Of a stretch of DNA of 64,000 nucleotides, positions 39,237 to 49,953 are shown piece by piece. Numbering within the stretch: the first letter of the stretch is position 1; each line of letters starts with the position of its first letter. The notes beneath the pieces are model-generated. The model saw only the letters and a program-made list of their open reading frames with translations, made no database searches and was not told where the DNA came from. The position numbers and the translations under genes were made by a program. Origin of the DNA: Desarmillaria ectypa (Eukaryota; Basidiomycota; Agaricomycetes; Agaricales; Physalacriaceae); assembly GCA_030407005.1 (NCBI GenBank), contig JAUDYN010000001.1:1426001-1490000 (forward strand), given 5' to 3'.

Positions 39237-41058
39237 ATGTTGCCCTTTCCACTCATGGTTAGACATAAACCACTACCTTCCTTTAACATCACTTCCTTGA
39301 CAGTGTCTATACCGACGAAGAAAAAGGCACCTTCAACGATCCCCTCCCGATGGAGCACCCTAGAATTCAGAATATACCTCCTCATTATCGCGCTGGCCGT
39401 GCCATGGATGGCCTGGGTTGTTATTCGAATAAGCCTTCCTACTCATCCTGCCTACCATCTCTTCTCAGATAGGCTCTCCCGTGGTTGGTTCTTCCGCTGG
39501 CCAATCGACAACTGGGACGCTCAGTACCGCTCGTTTCGAAATAACGTCCCCATCCTAGCTGCAGTCGCAGGAGTGCATGCTATAATGACTTATTTCGTTC
39601 CTGCACAGCTGCGTTTACGCCTAAATCTGGTGTTTGCATTGGTATTCAATGTTGCGTTGCACGGAACGAGCACACTCAAAATCCTTGCAATCCTCAGTAT
39701 TAACTATGCTCTGAGAGTGCAGCATCCTTCCTTAACCTGGGTATTCAACGGTGTCATGTTGTTTGCCAATGACCGGTTCTCCGGATACTCCTATGCTTGG
39801 ATATCACCATCTCTGGGGTGGTTAGATGACTGGGAAGGCGTCTATCCACGCTGGCACATCGCGTTCAACATCACTATGCTTCGTCTCGTTTCATTCAACA
39901 TGGATTATCATGCTGCAGTGAGTTTTCTGATGTATGTGTTTCTTACGGTGACTTATACGGGCTAGACGACGACCCCGAAACCAGATTCACATCCACCGCA
40001 TGCATACACCTTCCCTGTGTATCTCACCTATGCCCTCTTTGCACCATTATACATCGCAGGACCGATAATTCCGTTCAATGATTTCCTGGCTCAGATAGAG
40101 CTGCAGTCAGCGCGCCCGCTTACTCAGAAACAAGAAGAACGCCCTATCACCTCGATCAAACCCTACTTTATCCGTTTCATCTTCACCTTCCTCACTATGG
40201 AGGTCCTTATCCATGCTATGTACGTTGTTGCCATCAAAGATGCGCGTCCTTGGGAACACGTCGCATACCTGCCCTCCGAACTCGCGCTCCTCTCTTTCTT
40301 CTCCCTCATCCATGTATGGCTTAAGCTTCTCATTCCCTGGCGTTTCTTCCGCCTGTGGAGCCTCCTGGCTGGTATAGATCCCCCGGAAAATATGGTTCGC
40401 TGCATGGCCAACAATTATAGTGCCTTGGCATTCTGGCGCGCCTGGCATAGAAGCTTCAACTTGTGGATTGTACGATACATATACATTCCCCTCGGGGGAT
40501 CCCATCGCAAACTCCTCAATTCGCTCCTCATATTCACCTTTGTTGCACTTTGGCACGACCTCACTTTCCGCTTGTTGACGTGGGGATGGCTCGTTAGCAT
40601 CTTTCTCATCCCGGAGGTGGTAGCAGGGTGGGTCTTTAGTACAGAGAAGGCGAGTTGTTTCCATGCCCTTTCCTTGTCCTCACCACTCATTTAGTACTTC
40701 TAGTTTGGCGATCGCCCGTGGTATCGACACCTTTGCGCTTTAGGTGCTGTGCTCAACATCCTCATGATGATGGCCGCCAATCTTGTGGGGTTCGTCATTG
40801 GCACCAACGGGGTACGCTATTTTGTAGAACAGTTAGTTGGAACAAAGCAAGGTACTACTCGTGCTCTTTCTGGATCCGTGACGCCTACTGACACTTTTCA
40901 GGTCTTCAATTTCTTGTATGCGCAGTGGCAGGACTGTTTGTAGGCGTGCAGGTTATGTTCGAGTATCGGTAAGTTCGCTTCCGAGTGCTCTTTAATAATT
41001 TCATAATCTTCTATCCAGGGAGGAAGAGAAGCGAAGGGGGATATACAGACGGTGCTGA
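39237..41058 (+). CDS. GUP1: MBOAT-family acyltransferase Gup1
   Basis: Exons 39237..39917, 39966..40649, 40704..40851, 40902..40968, 41019..41058; 539 aa. A multipass membrane protein with Gup1 hallmarks: HPAYHLFSDRLSRGWFF, DNWDAQYRSFRNNV, EGVYPRWHIAFNITMLRLVS, SFNMDYH, MBOAT blocks FWRAWHRSFNLWIVRYIYIP and VALWHDL with the likely catalytic His424, and DRPWYRHLCALGAVLN. Gup1 works in the ER to remodel GPI anchors, adding a C26 acyl chain in yeast; it also affects membrane and wall organisation. ATGs at 39237 and 39255 are both possible. Intron 40650..40703 has a GC donor (AAG before GCGAGT); its acceptor must be the second one, CTTCTAG, since the earlier one would admit a stop. Confidence 0.92.
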
Positions 41059-41735
41059 GGACGACAACGATACCCATGGAAGATAGGTGCCTTTATCGTA
41101 AAAGTATTGCAGCTCGATAAGGACGCTGTTTTATAGTCATCGTGAGTACCACTTAAACTATGTCTAATAATGGCGGATCTATATCGTCTTGGAGCTTGAA
41201 CGTAACGTCACCTCCCATCATTCACCAACTTCAAGATACAAAAAGGTCTTAACACTGCGAATAACCTGCTATGGGGATATTTCCATCTGCGATTACCCTA
41301 TTAATACTTCTGGAAACAAATTTCTGTCTAAATAAACTGCAAATGTTTCACGCAGCACGTAGTCAATATATTCAAGTGCATCTGATTGTACAGCAATAGT
41401 ACGCTGCTTGCCTGAGCAAGCATACGAAAGGAACGAACTATTGCTTTAGATAGACAATAAGATAAACGGTGAAACGGTGAAACGGAGACTGAGAAGACGA
41501 ACGGTATAAAGACAATACGGGGATTACGTTTCATCAAGCACGTGCACCAGGTACGCTTTCGTCAAACGGAGGTCGTAGGGGCGGACGTGGGTGTCCCAGT
41601 AGCAGTAACAGCCACCGTGGCGGGAGCGGTAGCAGGCAAAGAAGGGGTGGCCTCACATGCAAAGCAATGCCTGACGTGAGCGCAGCCAGCCCATCTGCCT
41701 GAAGCGAGTCATATACACTCCGAGACGATCTCCTT
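41059..41735. other. Intergenic
   Basis: 3' flank of GUP1 and of the GH71 pseudogene. No feature recognised. Confidence 0.55.
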
Positions 41736-42930
41736 CAGACCGATGTCGCTGATGACGGTGCTACGTCCCGGGTGAGCGCAAAGGCTCGTGCACCTAAGCC
41801 CATTGGAACAGAGAATGCAGATGCACCGGCCGGGCCGTCATAGCTATATTCCGTGCCTCCGGAGTTGATGGTAACGGTTCCATTGGCGTGAGGAGAGAGA
41901 CAGCAAATACTTCATCGCTGAGAGTTTCCCATCCGTTTGGACGACCGTTAAAGTAGTTGCGACTGGCATTGTTAGCAGCTCCCATGGTAGTATCTGTGGA
42001 ATCGCAATCAGGATCGCATGGTGATGGACGATACCAGTAGATGATTTGGTCGTCTTTTATGTAGTCAGAAATATCAGTAGAGCCGGCTTTGTATGCAGAA
42101 ATGAAGGGCTTGGCCATTTAGAGCCAGCCGTCATGAGGGCTAAGCAGTTAGAGGTCCGAAGCATTCATGTATCTAAACTATAGTCACATGTCAGTAACCC
42201 ACTTGGAGCCGCCGTCGTCAGTGTGGGAGATGACAAGGTAGCAACGTAGTGAGACTCTCCGTAATCGTTCCATGTTATGATTTCAGCATATTCCGGTGCC
42301 GACGTGAGGATATCACTCCAGCATTGATACCAGAGTAAATCACTGGGGAACACCCAATTCTTGCTGTAAAGGACTTCTGGGCCAAAGTGGGTAGAGAACC
42401 AGGGCGAGGCCGCTATCAAACGACTTCATTAGCTGCTGATTCATGTTGAATTGGGAGAACAACCAACGCACGAACGATGAGACTTTTGTCGGCGATGGTT
42501 GCGAAGTAAGTTTTGTCACCATCAGTAACAGTGATATCTCTCTGCGGTGCCTTGTTATTGGCATCATTGGGCTAGCCCATCCGGTTGAGGGTACTGTCGA
42601 GATTGAAAAGTTACCTTCTCCGGGGTGAAAGTTGGGCGCCACAAACAAGTCCAGACCTGTTGTGGAGCGTACGGTAGCGATGTCTAAATTGTCGCCTAAA
42701 ATCCAGGCAGTCAATGCTTAGTAGGATGCGCAGACCACGGCTACCGTACCTGAAAACGACAAAACAAATACCTTGCCGTTGATGGTGAGTTGTGCTGATT
42801 TGGAACCATACTGCGCGATTTTGGACCCGACACCCGAGGCGTTGGATAGATCCCACCAGTTGAAGTCGAAGGAGAGAAGGACCTTCATATCATTGTTGGT
42901 CGCAGCCTCTTGTATTGCAATGGGACGGCG
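41736..42930 (-). pseudogene. GH71 alpha-1,3-glucanase (mutanase), decayed
   Basis: Clear GH71 blocks survive in scattered frames: NNDMKVLLSFDFNWWDLSN, GSKIAQYGSKSAQLTINGKV, LFVAPNFHPGEGNFS, PWFSTHFGPEVLYSKNWVFP, EIITWNDYGESHYV, AKPFISAYKAGSTDISDYI and NNASRNYFNGRPNGWE. Lesions: a TAG at 42572-42574 where Trp is expected plus a frame change nearby; a one-base loss between LSSP and HTDDGGSKW (about 42211-42236); a TAA at 42118-42120 before MAKPF; and another frameshift between SLLT and NGTVTINSGG (about 41880). The signal peptide and the first catalytic-barrel strands are missing. Intact relatives hydrolyse alpha-1,3-glucan of fungal walls. Confidence 0.82.
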
Positions 42931-43317
42931 AACTTGATTGAATTGTGAAAGGAGGTATGGGCCGAGTCATCGGGTAGAATCCCATCTGTCCTTCTGCTAT
43001 TTGATCAAGTTAAGAATGTATGCTTCCTCCAGCAACTGATTGCTGAAAGATCAACTATTACCTTTGTTGGTATGTTTGCTTATAATGTGCTTCAAATATT
43101 CTATGCGGTGCCGATGCTATGCGAGGTGTGAGTTTGTCGGGGGGGCCACTAATACTGTCTCACTGCTTACAGGTTTTTCAAGTTTCACTGCGGGCTTGTT
43201 TCAAGTGCGTAAGCTCGGCTTGAGGGGTGTGTGAGTGGTTTAGCAAGTGGAAGGATGTTGTAGTGTCACATCTTGTATACTTGCGTCCGGCGTGCCCAAG
43301 TGGTACCGTGCCGTGTA

Positions 43318-43344
43318 ATGATGATGATGATGATGATGATGATG
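43318..43344. repeat. (ATG)9 microsatellite
   Basis: Nine perfect ATG/TGA trinucleotide units in a gene-poor stretch. Confidence 0.9.
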
Positions 43345-44467
43345 CCGTCGTTTTTCGAAATTCCTGAGGCACCTTTGTGAAAACCGGCGAATGCTCTACA
43401 GGGGACTGTAGGGCCAGAATACTTGAGCTCGTAGAATACAGCAGTTGGAAGGCCCAGGCAATAGCTAAAGACTAAAGTTCCAGATGCCTTGAACAAGTTA
43501 CCATCCAGCAGCAATCAAACGAACACATTATGGTACCAGATGTTCAGAACGCGAGTATCGTCAAAGGTACAGATGCTGAGAAGACGAAAAGATTGAAACG
43601 GGGCCCGATTCTGCAAAGAGATTAATTATTGCCACTCGCAAGTTCAAGTTGTTGTGGTACGGTACGGTACAGGGAGTGACCTCAGAACCATTCTAACGTC
43701 AAAATCAAATGATAGGTAGTGTGCTGTCATACCCACTGTCATACTCACCTTCTTGTTGTTGCCTGGCCTCTCCATGGCTCGGCCCCGAAGTATCGAAGAC
43801 GACCGACAGATCATTTGACAACCACCTCTGCTGGCAGTGAATGAGGTCGAGGAGATCGTGGCTTAGGAATATTGGTACGGCTTTATATCAAAGGAGTCCA
43901 GCTTATTGAGTGCCACCATCCCAGTCATAACGGGCACAAAATTTGCTGCTGATGGTAAAGCAACGAGAAATAATGTAGGCAAGTGCTGAAGAGCCTAAGA
44001 TGACGCGACCGGCTATCTCCGGCCATAACAGTCCTGCTTCGGTTGCCCAAAAAATAGCCGGTATTCCACGTCTCGCTGTCACTATCATGACCCCTCTGGC
44101 CAGCTTCGTTTTCGCGACATTGTCGCTCAGCAGGCATCAAAATCCATCTTTGCGTGGGCGGTACTCACTTGTGGTGTTGTTGCCTCAGTTCTGCGTCATT
44201 CGATGGCCATTGACGTGGTACTGCCAGCGAAGATGATCCACAGCTCATTTTTTCCAGCAGCCAAGAAGCTTCCCAATACTAAGTGGCACGAGAAATGATC
44301 AATAGCTTCGCAGACTGCTGCCAAGAGACGCGACAGCGGGTTGCCGATGTCAAGAAGTGGAGCATACCTTCCTGACATCGATTAGGTGCGGACGCTGTAT
44401 AGCTCGTCATTTTTAGTCTCTAATCATGGACCAGGCTGCAAACATGTTTCCTTCGTTGTGACATGTC

Positions 44468-44544
44468 AACCATGTCTTCTGCCAGACTTGTGTAGAGTCT
44501 ATTGCTGGCACCCACAATGGTGGTGTCCTTCGAGTTTACCCTTA
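44468..44544 (+). pseudogene. Possible RING-finger fragment
   Basis: Frame reads NHVFCQTCVESIAGTHNGGV then LRVYPY, close to the second half of mushroom RING fingers (CGHxFCxxC...CPxCR). The last zinc cysteine is replaced by Tyr and the first pair is not in frame. Only a scrap; it could be chance. Confidence 0.3.
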
Positions 44545-47500
44545 CTTGGATGTGCTGGTGCGCTTATACATTCCTGATAACGTCTGGCTCATGTTTCTCA
44601 CCTATATTTAGTTTTTTTAGGGTCAAGAAAGATTGGTGAAATACTGGACCTACACAACTTGAAAGCGTCCACATCGTGGACCGGCCCGCTTCATGGACGG
44701 CAATTGCGCAATCACGACGATGGAAACCGGTTTGGAGAGGTTACAGAGAAGTTGGGAAGAGTTATGACTGGCGGTCTTGGTAAGTAGTCTCTAACCTCAA
44801 TTACTTCCGGCCCTAAGTTAAAGCTCAAGTGTGTGACACCCCGCTTTTCACTGTGCTCCATCCCATGGAATTTTCGCTCCGCTGACTGAGCAACACTTAC
44901 CTTTGTATTGTTTATTACCAGCATGACGTCTGGAATTGTACCCGGCCACGTCATTACGTCGGTATGGCTCTTGCGTAGTGTACGCAAAGACCCTGGAAGG
45001 CCAATGTTTCATTGCAGTTTCATAATTACGGTGGGGAAAGGAGGGTTGAAAGGAGGCTAGGCGAGCGGTCTCGAAAGTGCGAGGTGCGTCATCTTTGATC
45101 TCAACCAATATCCAGTCTCAGTCATGACTTAGTGTACATCGGAGGTACCCTTGTATTACAAAGTGCCACCGGTTTCGGTGTTACGCAGTTGTCGACCCGC
45201 TACCGGCACGTCACCCACCCCTTCGACGCGTGTTCCCAGCGCGGTTTGAAGCCCGAAATTGTTTCAGGTTCTGTCACATCGTCGATATGGCTTCACGCGC
45301 AATTGAATCACGGCTCGTCATATATATCATTTTCCGGAATTTTAGGACCCTTCAATTCAATAACACATTCTTCCTGCTCACAGGCCCTGTAAGGCCGGTG
45401 TCATTGCTATTTGTCCTCGGGTCGGAGGAAGAATGCCGCTACATATCATCGCAGCTCTCCTGTGATAGCTTCTTCAGCCACCAGACTCTTGAGGTCGTCG
45501 GTATTCTTATGTGGATCTGCACATCTCGAGGGTACATCGAAGCGCAATGTGCTTTCCTTTTCGTTTCTTGAGCGGAAGTCCGCATAGCGCAAAAGAACGG
45601 TATCCAAATCACTTCTTGAACTACGGAATGTAGAGGGTTGAAAGCGGTGCTGGTCTTTTTACACATGGACCCTCATTCTTAAGGTGTGCCGCCTTTCATC
45701 TCATTTGGATTACTCTTCGATGATTCTATCAGATCTTCTATTACGAGTCTTTTCTCTTATATTTTCGTTCTTCCGCACTGGCAGCTGCTTAACCCATTTA
45801 TGCGCTGCACGTGTGGTCGGCAAGAGGAAGAGGTGAAATGTAGAATCAGAGGCAATTTTGGATGATGCGTACGTCCTTGGTCAAGAGCATGTAAAATATT
45901 GCTAATACTTGCAGCTCAGAACGTCATCTGCTATCCTTGTGCGGCGCTGCCTAGGCTGAAATGCACCGCCTGCGCTACTCCTCTAGGTTCCAAGCCTTCA
46001 AGGTCTCCGGCATGGATACCTGCTATGGGGATCATCAAATCCAGTTGTAACGGGCTGGACAAGGACCCGCCGGTTCGAGGACGGCCTGTTGGTCCATGCG
46101 TAATCAATATCCCCTTATCATCACAAGTTTTTGCCACGGCCCTGCTCTTCCGCTTCGCTTATCCTCCAGGTACCTCATGCCCCACTTGCAGAATAACATT
46201 CACCTGTTGCCCGCAGTCCGTTCCCGACGCGTCAAGACCTCGTACGCGTATGTTTTATCTTATCTCAGGAACTGCTCGTTCATCGCCACAATACCATGAC
46301 ATCCTCGACATCATTACATCTCCGAAAGGAGTACACGGGCGAATATGGGTGTTTATAGTAAATGCTCGCATCAAGAAAGGTTCGAAGCTGCGAAGACACT
46401 AATCTGTGGCGGACTATATCCTCTTCTCTTCGTGCAACTTGCCCATTTCGTTGGTCTCAAGAGGTCGACTGAAGCCATCCCTCGGCTCCAAATTCCAATT
46501 GACAGTTCGAATTAACGTATTTGACGAAACGAGCTGGTTCGGTATGACCTCATTGGGACGGGAACCTGGAACTTGGGGACTTATGATTTTCAAAAGTTAA
46601 ACGCGATTGGATGCCTTGTTCATTTGTTCGACCCAAGTTATGACGGCTACGGGGCACCTTCTCCAACCCACTCTCAGCGTCTATTCTTACTCTATGGTAC
46701 TCTGCACCGCTTTGTCCCTGCAACATCTTACTCTGGTTCCCGCTTTGGTCGTGGGTCGTCCTCGGAGCGTCGGTTAGTTAGTTTCAGTTTCATGTCAGCG
46801 AGTATCGGTAAGATGTCGGGTATCGAGCAGGTGGTCGCCCGCTGCTAGGGTTTTAACTTACATATGTTTCATTCTTCTCTGCCAATGTGACACAGAACAA
46901 TGGAAAGAAGGAAGAACGGTCGGTAGATGCACGCCATTCTGACAAGGAGAAGAACCTCGGCGGCGGTGGGAGGTCGATTCTCAACGGGACTTGTACGGAC
47001 TGACGTCACTTGCAAGTTACTCCGAGGCCTGTTGTACCTTGGCTAATTTGAACTTGGGAGCTAGGGGAGGAACAAGAGGTTTTGCCATCGTCTCGTGCAC
47101 CGGATCCAATGGCCGAGTTCAATTGAAGGTTCCACAGCTCGCTTCGATACTTTCTTGTAACCAAGACCGTGAAGGTGTTATATTTGAATACCGTAAAAGC
47201 AGAAGTTCGACGGCTAGGGCATGATATCATCATCAATCAATAGGCCGAATGGAACCCGAAATGATATGATGAATTTGTACAAGTCCAAAGCGAACTTCGG
47301 GAAAAAATTTGCCGTTGTGAACATGCAATTGGTTCCTAGGCCTCTTGTCTTGCGGGCGCGCGCGTCGGGACCTGTAATCCGGCCGGTACACGCGCAGCAG
47401 TGGTAAGATGAGTGGATAGCCGGGTGAACAGATGTCTATATCAGAATTGACCGCAAGTGGGACCATCAGAGCCACCAATTAAATAAAAACGTTCTGCCGA

Positions 47501-47990
47501 GTTGAAGTTCCCACTCAGCGGTGGGGGGCATCAGAAAACTGCCAATTGCCAAGTTGGCTCTCGTGCGTGCGGTATGCCATCATGCCATGTACATACGACC
47601 GAAGCGTCCCTGTGACGAGACTTGTATGAATGAACTTCTTCTCATCGTCAAGTAACACGCCGCAAAGCGAACAATATATTCAAGTCCAATTCGACCTTGG
47701 TTAAATCAGCAAAGGGGTGATGTTTATGACCGAGAAGGGGTGGGAATGATCATTGATAGATGCGAAAAAAAAAAAAGACAGGAGAATTTCTATAGTCCGT
47801 GTTTGAGAGAGAATGCAAAACAAAGAAAAACTAGATTGAGGTCCTATGATACTAGGTATACAGAGAGCGATGAACACAATATGTTACTTTTTGCGAACGG
47901 CATGTACAGAGATAACGTTAACAAGGAGAAATAAAATTTAGCAGCAAAACGGCGAGAGCGCTCAAACACCTATACCGTCGGACTCGGAGG

Positions 47991-49034
47991 TTAGCACAGC
48001 TGGACCTCCCACTCGCCGCCCTCGGCCTGCTCTGTGCTCCGAAGAGCAATGCGCACGCGACGGGATGAGGAAGGCGACGTTGTAGTCGGAACCGTGACAG
48101 GAGAAAGAAAATCATTATCAAATCCCATGTCGAGGCCCATCCCAAAGAATGGATCGTCATACGTTGGATAAGCAGGGGCAGGAGAGGAAGGCTGGGGATC
48201 ATGTATGCGCACTCGAATGGCACCGTTCGAGGCAGTCTGCGCGTCAAAGGAAACATCAAGCGCGGAGGACGACGGTGATGTCGTCGTAGCGGAAGAAGGT
48301 GCAATTGGGAGCGACTGCAAAAGTGGCAGGGCGCAGAGAAGTGCCACTAAGGCGGACTTGGATGAGGACGAGGAGGGAAGCGGCGTTTCAGTGGGTTCGG
48401 CCTTGATGGCTTCTGGTTGGGGAGAAGACTGCAGAAGCGCCTGGGCCTCGGCGAGCTGGGCGCGCAGGTCGTCGATCTCGGACGAGGTTGACGTCGAGGG
48501 TGAGGGCGACGGCGGCGACGCGCCTCCTGCCAATGCCTGCAAACGCGCATTTTCAAGCTCAAGTTCGGCTACCCGACTGCATACATCCTGTCAGCTAACT
48601 GCCTAGCACTAAAGGAACAATGAAAAATTTACTCACATTTCCATGGCCTCAAATTCTTCTCGTTTCCGCTGTCGACTAAGGAATGCAGCCGCCCTGTTCT
48701 TCACCAGCCGTGCTTCTCGTTTCGACAAACCGGATACATCCGGCGGGACAAAGTCCCTCGTTGTCATGCGTTCTCTCGGCCGTTTCGCGGTCACTGAATG
48801 AGGAGTAGGGGACGTCCGTTTATTTGATACTGGCATCTCGGTCGTCATCGATTCCTCTATCTGCGACTGTGATGCAGGCGGAGGCGACGGAGAAGGCAGA
48901 GGAAAGTCAAAGACTTGGTGGGTAGGGAGGCAGGTGACGGTCGTCGGCTCAGGATTGGCCGTCTTGAACATGGGCGAAGGCGAGCTCGACGAGGAAGACG
49001 ATGACGGGGAAGGATAGTAGTCCCAGGACTCCAT
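47991..49034 (-). CDS. bZIP transcription factor
   Basis: Exons 48637..49034 and 47991..48576; 327 aa. A Ser/Pro-rich N-terminus is followed by the basic region SKREARLVKNRAAAFLSRQR (about 104-125), containing the NxxAAxxSR DNA-contact signature, and a short zipper AELELENARLQAL continuing the helix. The C-terminal half is Pro/Ser/acidic (activation-like), with a hydrophobic segment ALVALLCALPLLQSLPIA at about 207-224. The basic region belongs to the CREB/ATF-like class. An in-frame upstream ATG at 49085 would add 17 residues; I favour 49034. Possible stress or ER regulator, but no target is deducible. It is flanked by gene-poor DNA. Confidence 0.85.
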
Positions 49035-49085
49035 ACCACAAGTGCGTAAGATTGGGGACTTGTGGAAAAGAGGCACCCACTGCAT

Positions 49086-49862
49086 TCGCCCTTTTTGTAT
49101 CCGAGCGGCTCGGCGTTAACTGCGAGTTACCTCCGAATTGGGCATCCTCTGATCCCGAACACGGCCACGAACCGAACCAGTACCCCCACCGACGACTCTC
49201 CGCTTCGAGCTCTGACTTTCACCTATTAAGAAATCATCTATACACGAAGTCCTGCTCTAGGGTGTATTGTCGGTCTCAGCCTTTTTTTTATCGTTTGTCT
49301 CTTCCGATTTCTATCCTGCTGATATAGAGCTGCTGCACCAAGGAGGTATCAAGACAAGGCGCATCATCCAACCCCAGCCTCACTGATCATCTTTTGTTAG
49401 TGATTCAGTGCCATGTTTCAATTTCAAGCCATAATGTCGTCTTGTATAGTAACCAACCGATACAATGTCCGTGGATCACCGTACCGATTAGACTCAAAAA
49501 TAATCACATTCTGACGCGCCCTGAACCCACCGACAAACGCCGTACGCGACCTTGACCTTCGTGGTCTACCTATCTTCTTCTACTTGCATCGCATCGTTTT
49601 CATGAAATGCTGCCATTTGGAATATCTTTCTTTTCCTATACTCAGACTCAGGTACAGGGCCACGGAATCAAAGTGTCAGTACCTAGCTTAATGGCTAATG
49701 ACACTGGAACTCGGTAGAGCCCAGGGTTATTCGATTGGGATCTGAGTAGATATCATAATGGTTCTGCCATTTCCGCAGGTAGCAAAAGAGTGAGCCGTGT
49801 AAACACTGTAGTCTGGACGCCGACAGTCCTGTACAAGAAAATACCTTCAACTTGAAAACACC
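49086..49862. other. Intergenic upstream of bZIP gene
   Basis: Promoter region of the bZIP gene, with short pyrimidine-rich runs. No defined element recognised. Confidence 0.5.
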
Positions 49863-49953
49863 CTCTCTGGCTGGGAGTCGAACCCAGCTTTCGCGCGGTC
49901 ATCATAATACTCTTCATGACAGGCGCGTGTACTAACCGATATACTACCAGAGA
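49863..49953 (-). tRNA. trnD-GUC: tRNA-Asp(GUC) with a 19-nt intron
   Basis: The minus strand folds as a cloverleaf: 7-bp acceptor stem TCTCTGG/CCAGAGA, anticodon stem CGCGC/GCGCG, loop with anticodon GTC, and T arm CTGGG-TTCGACT-CCCAG (B box GGTTCGACTCC). Discriminator G at 49863. After the base 3' of the anticodon (A37 at 49917) a 19-nt intron (49898..49916) interrupts the loop at the canonical 37/38 position. The mature tRNA is 72 nt. Confidence 0.93.

Larger units (their letters stand above)
42940..47990. other. Gene-poor 5-kb stretch
   Basis: No intact gene recognised on either strand. It holds a short ATG microsatellite, a possible RING-finger scrap near 44.5 kb, an A-run near 47.77 kb and the 3' flank of the bZIP gene. 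A 167-codon plus frame (45899-46402) lacks an ATG start and family features. Confidence 0.5.

Noticed and set aside
40107..40664. 185-codon antisense frame inside GUP1
   Set aside because: It mirrors the conserved GUP1 coding frame; composition is an artefact of the opposite strand and there is no family signal.
45899..46402. 167-codon plus-strand frame
   Set aside because: No ATG at the start, no domain, no splice context; not convincing as a gene.
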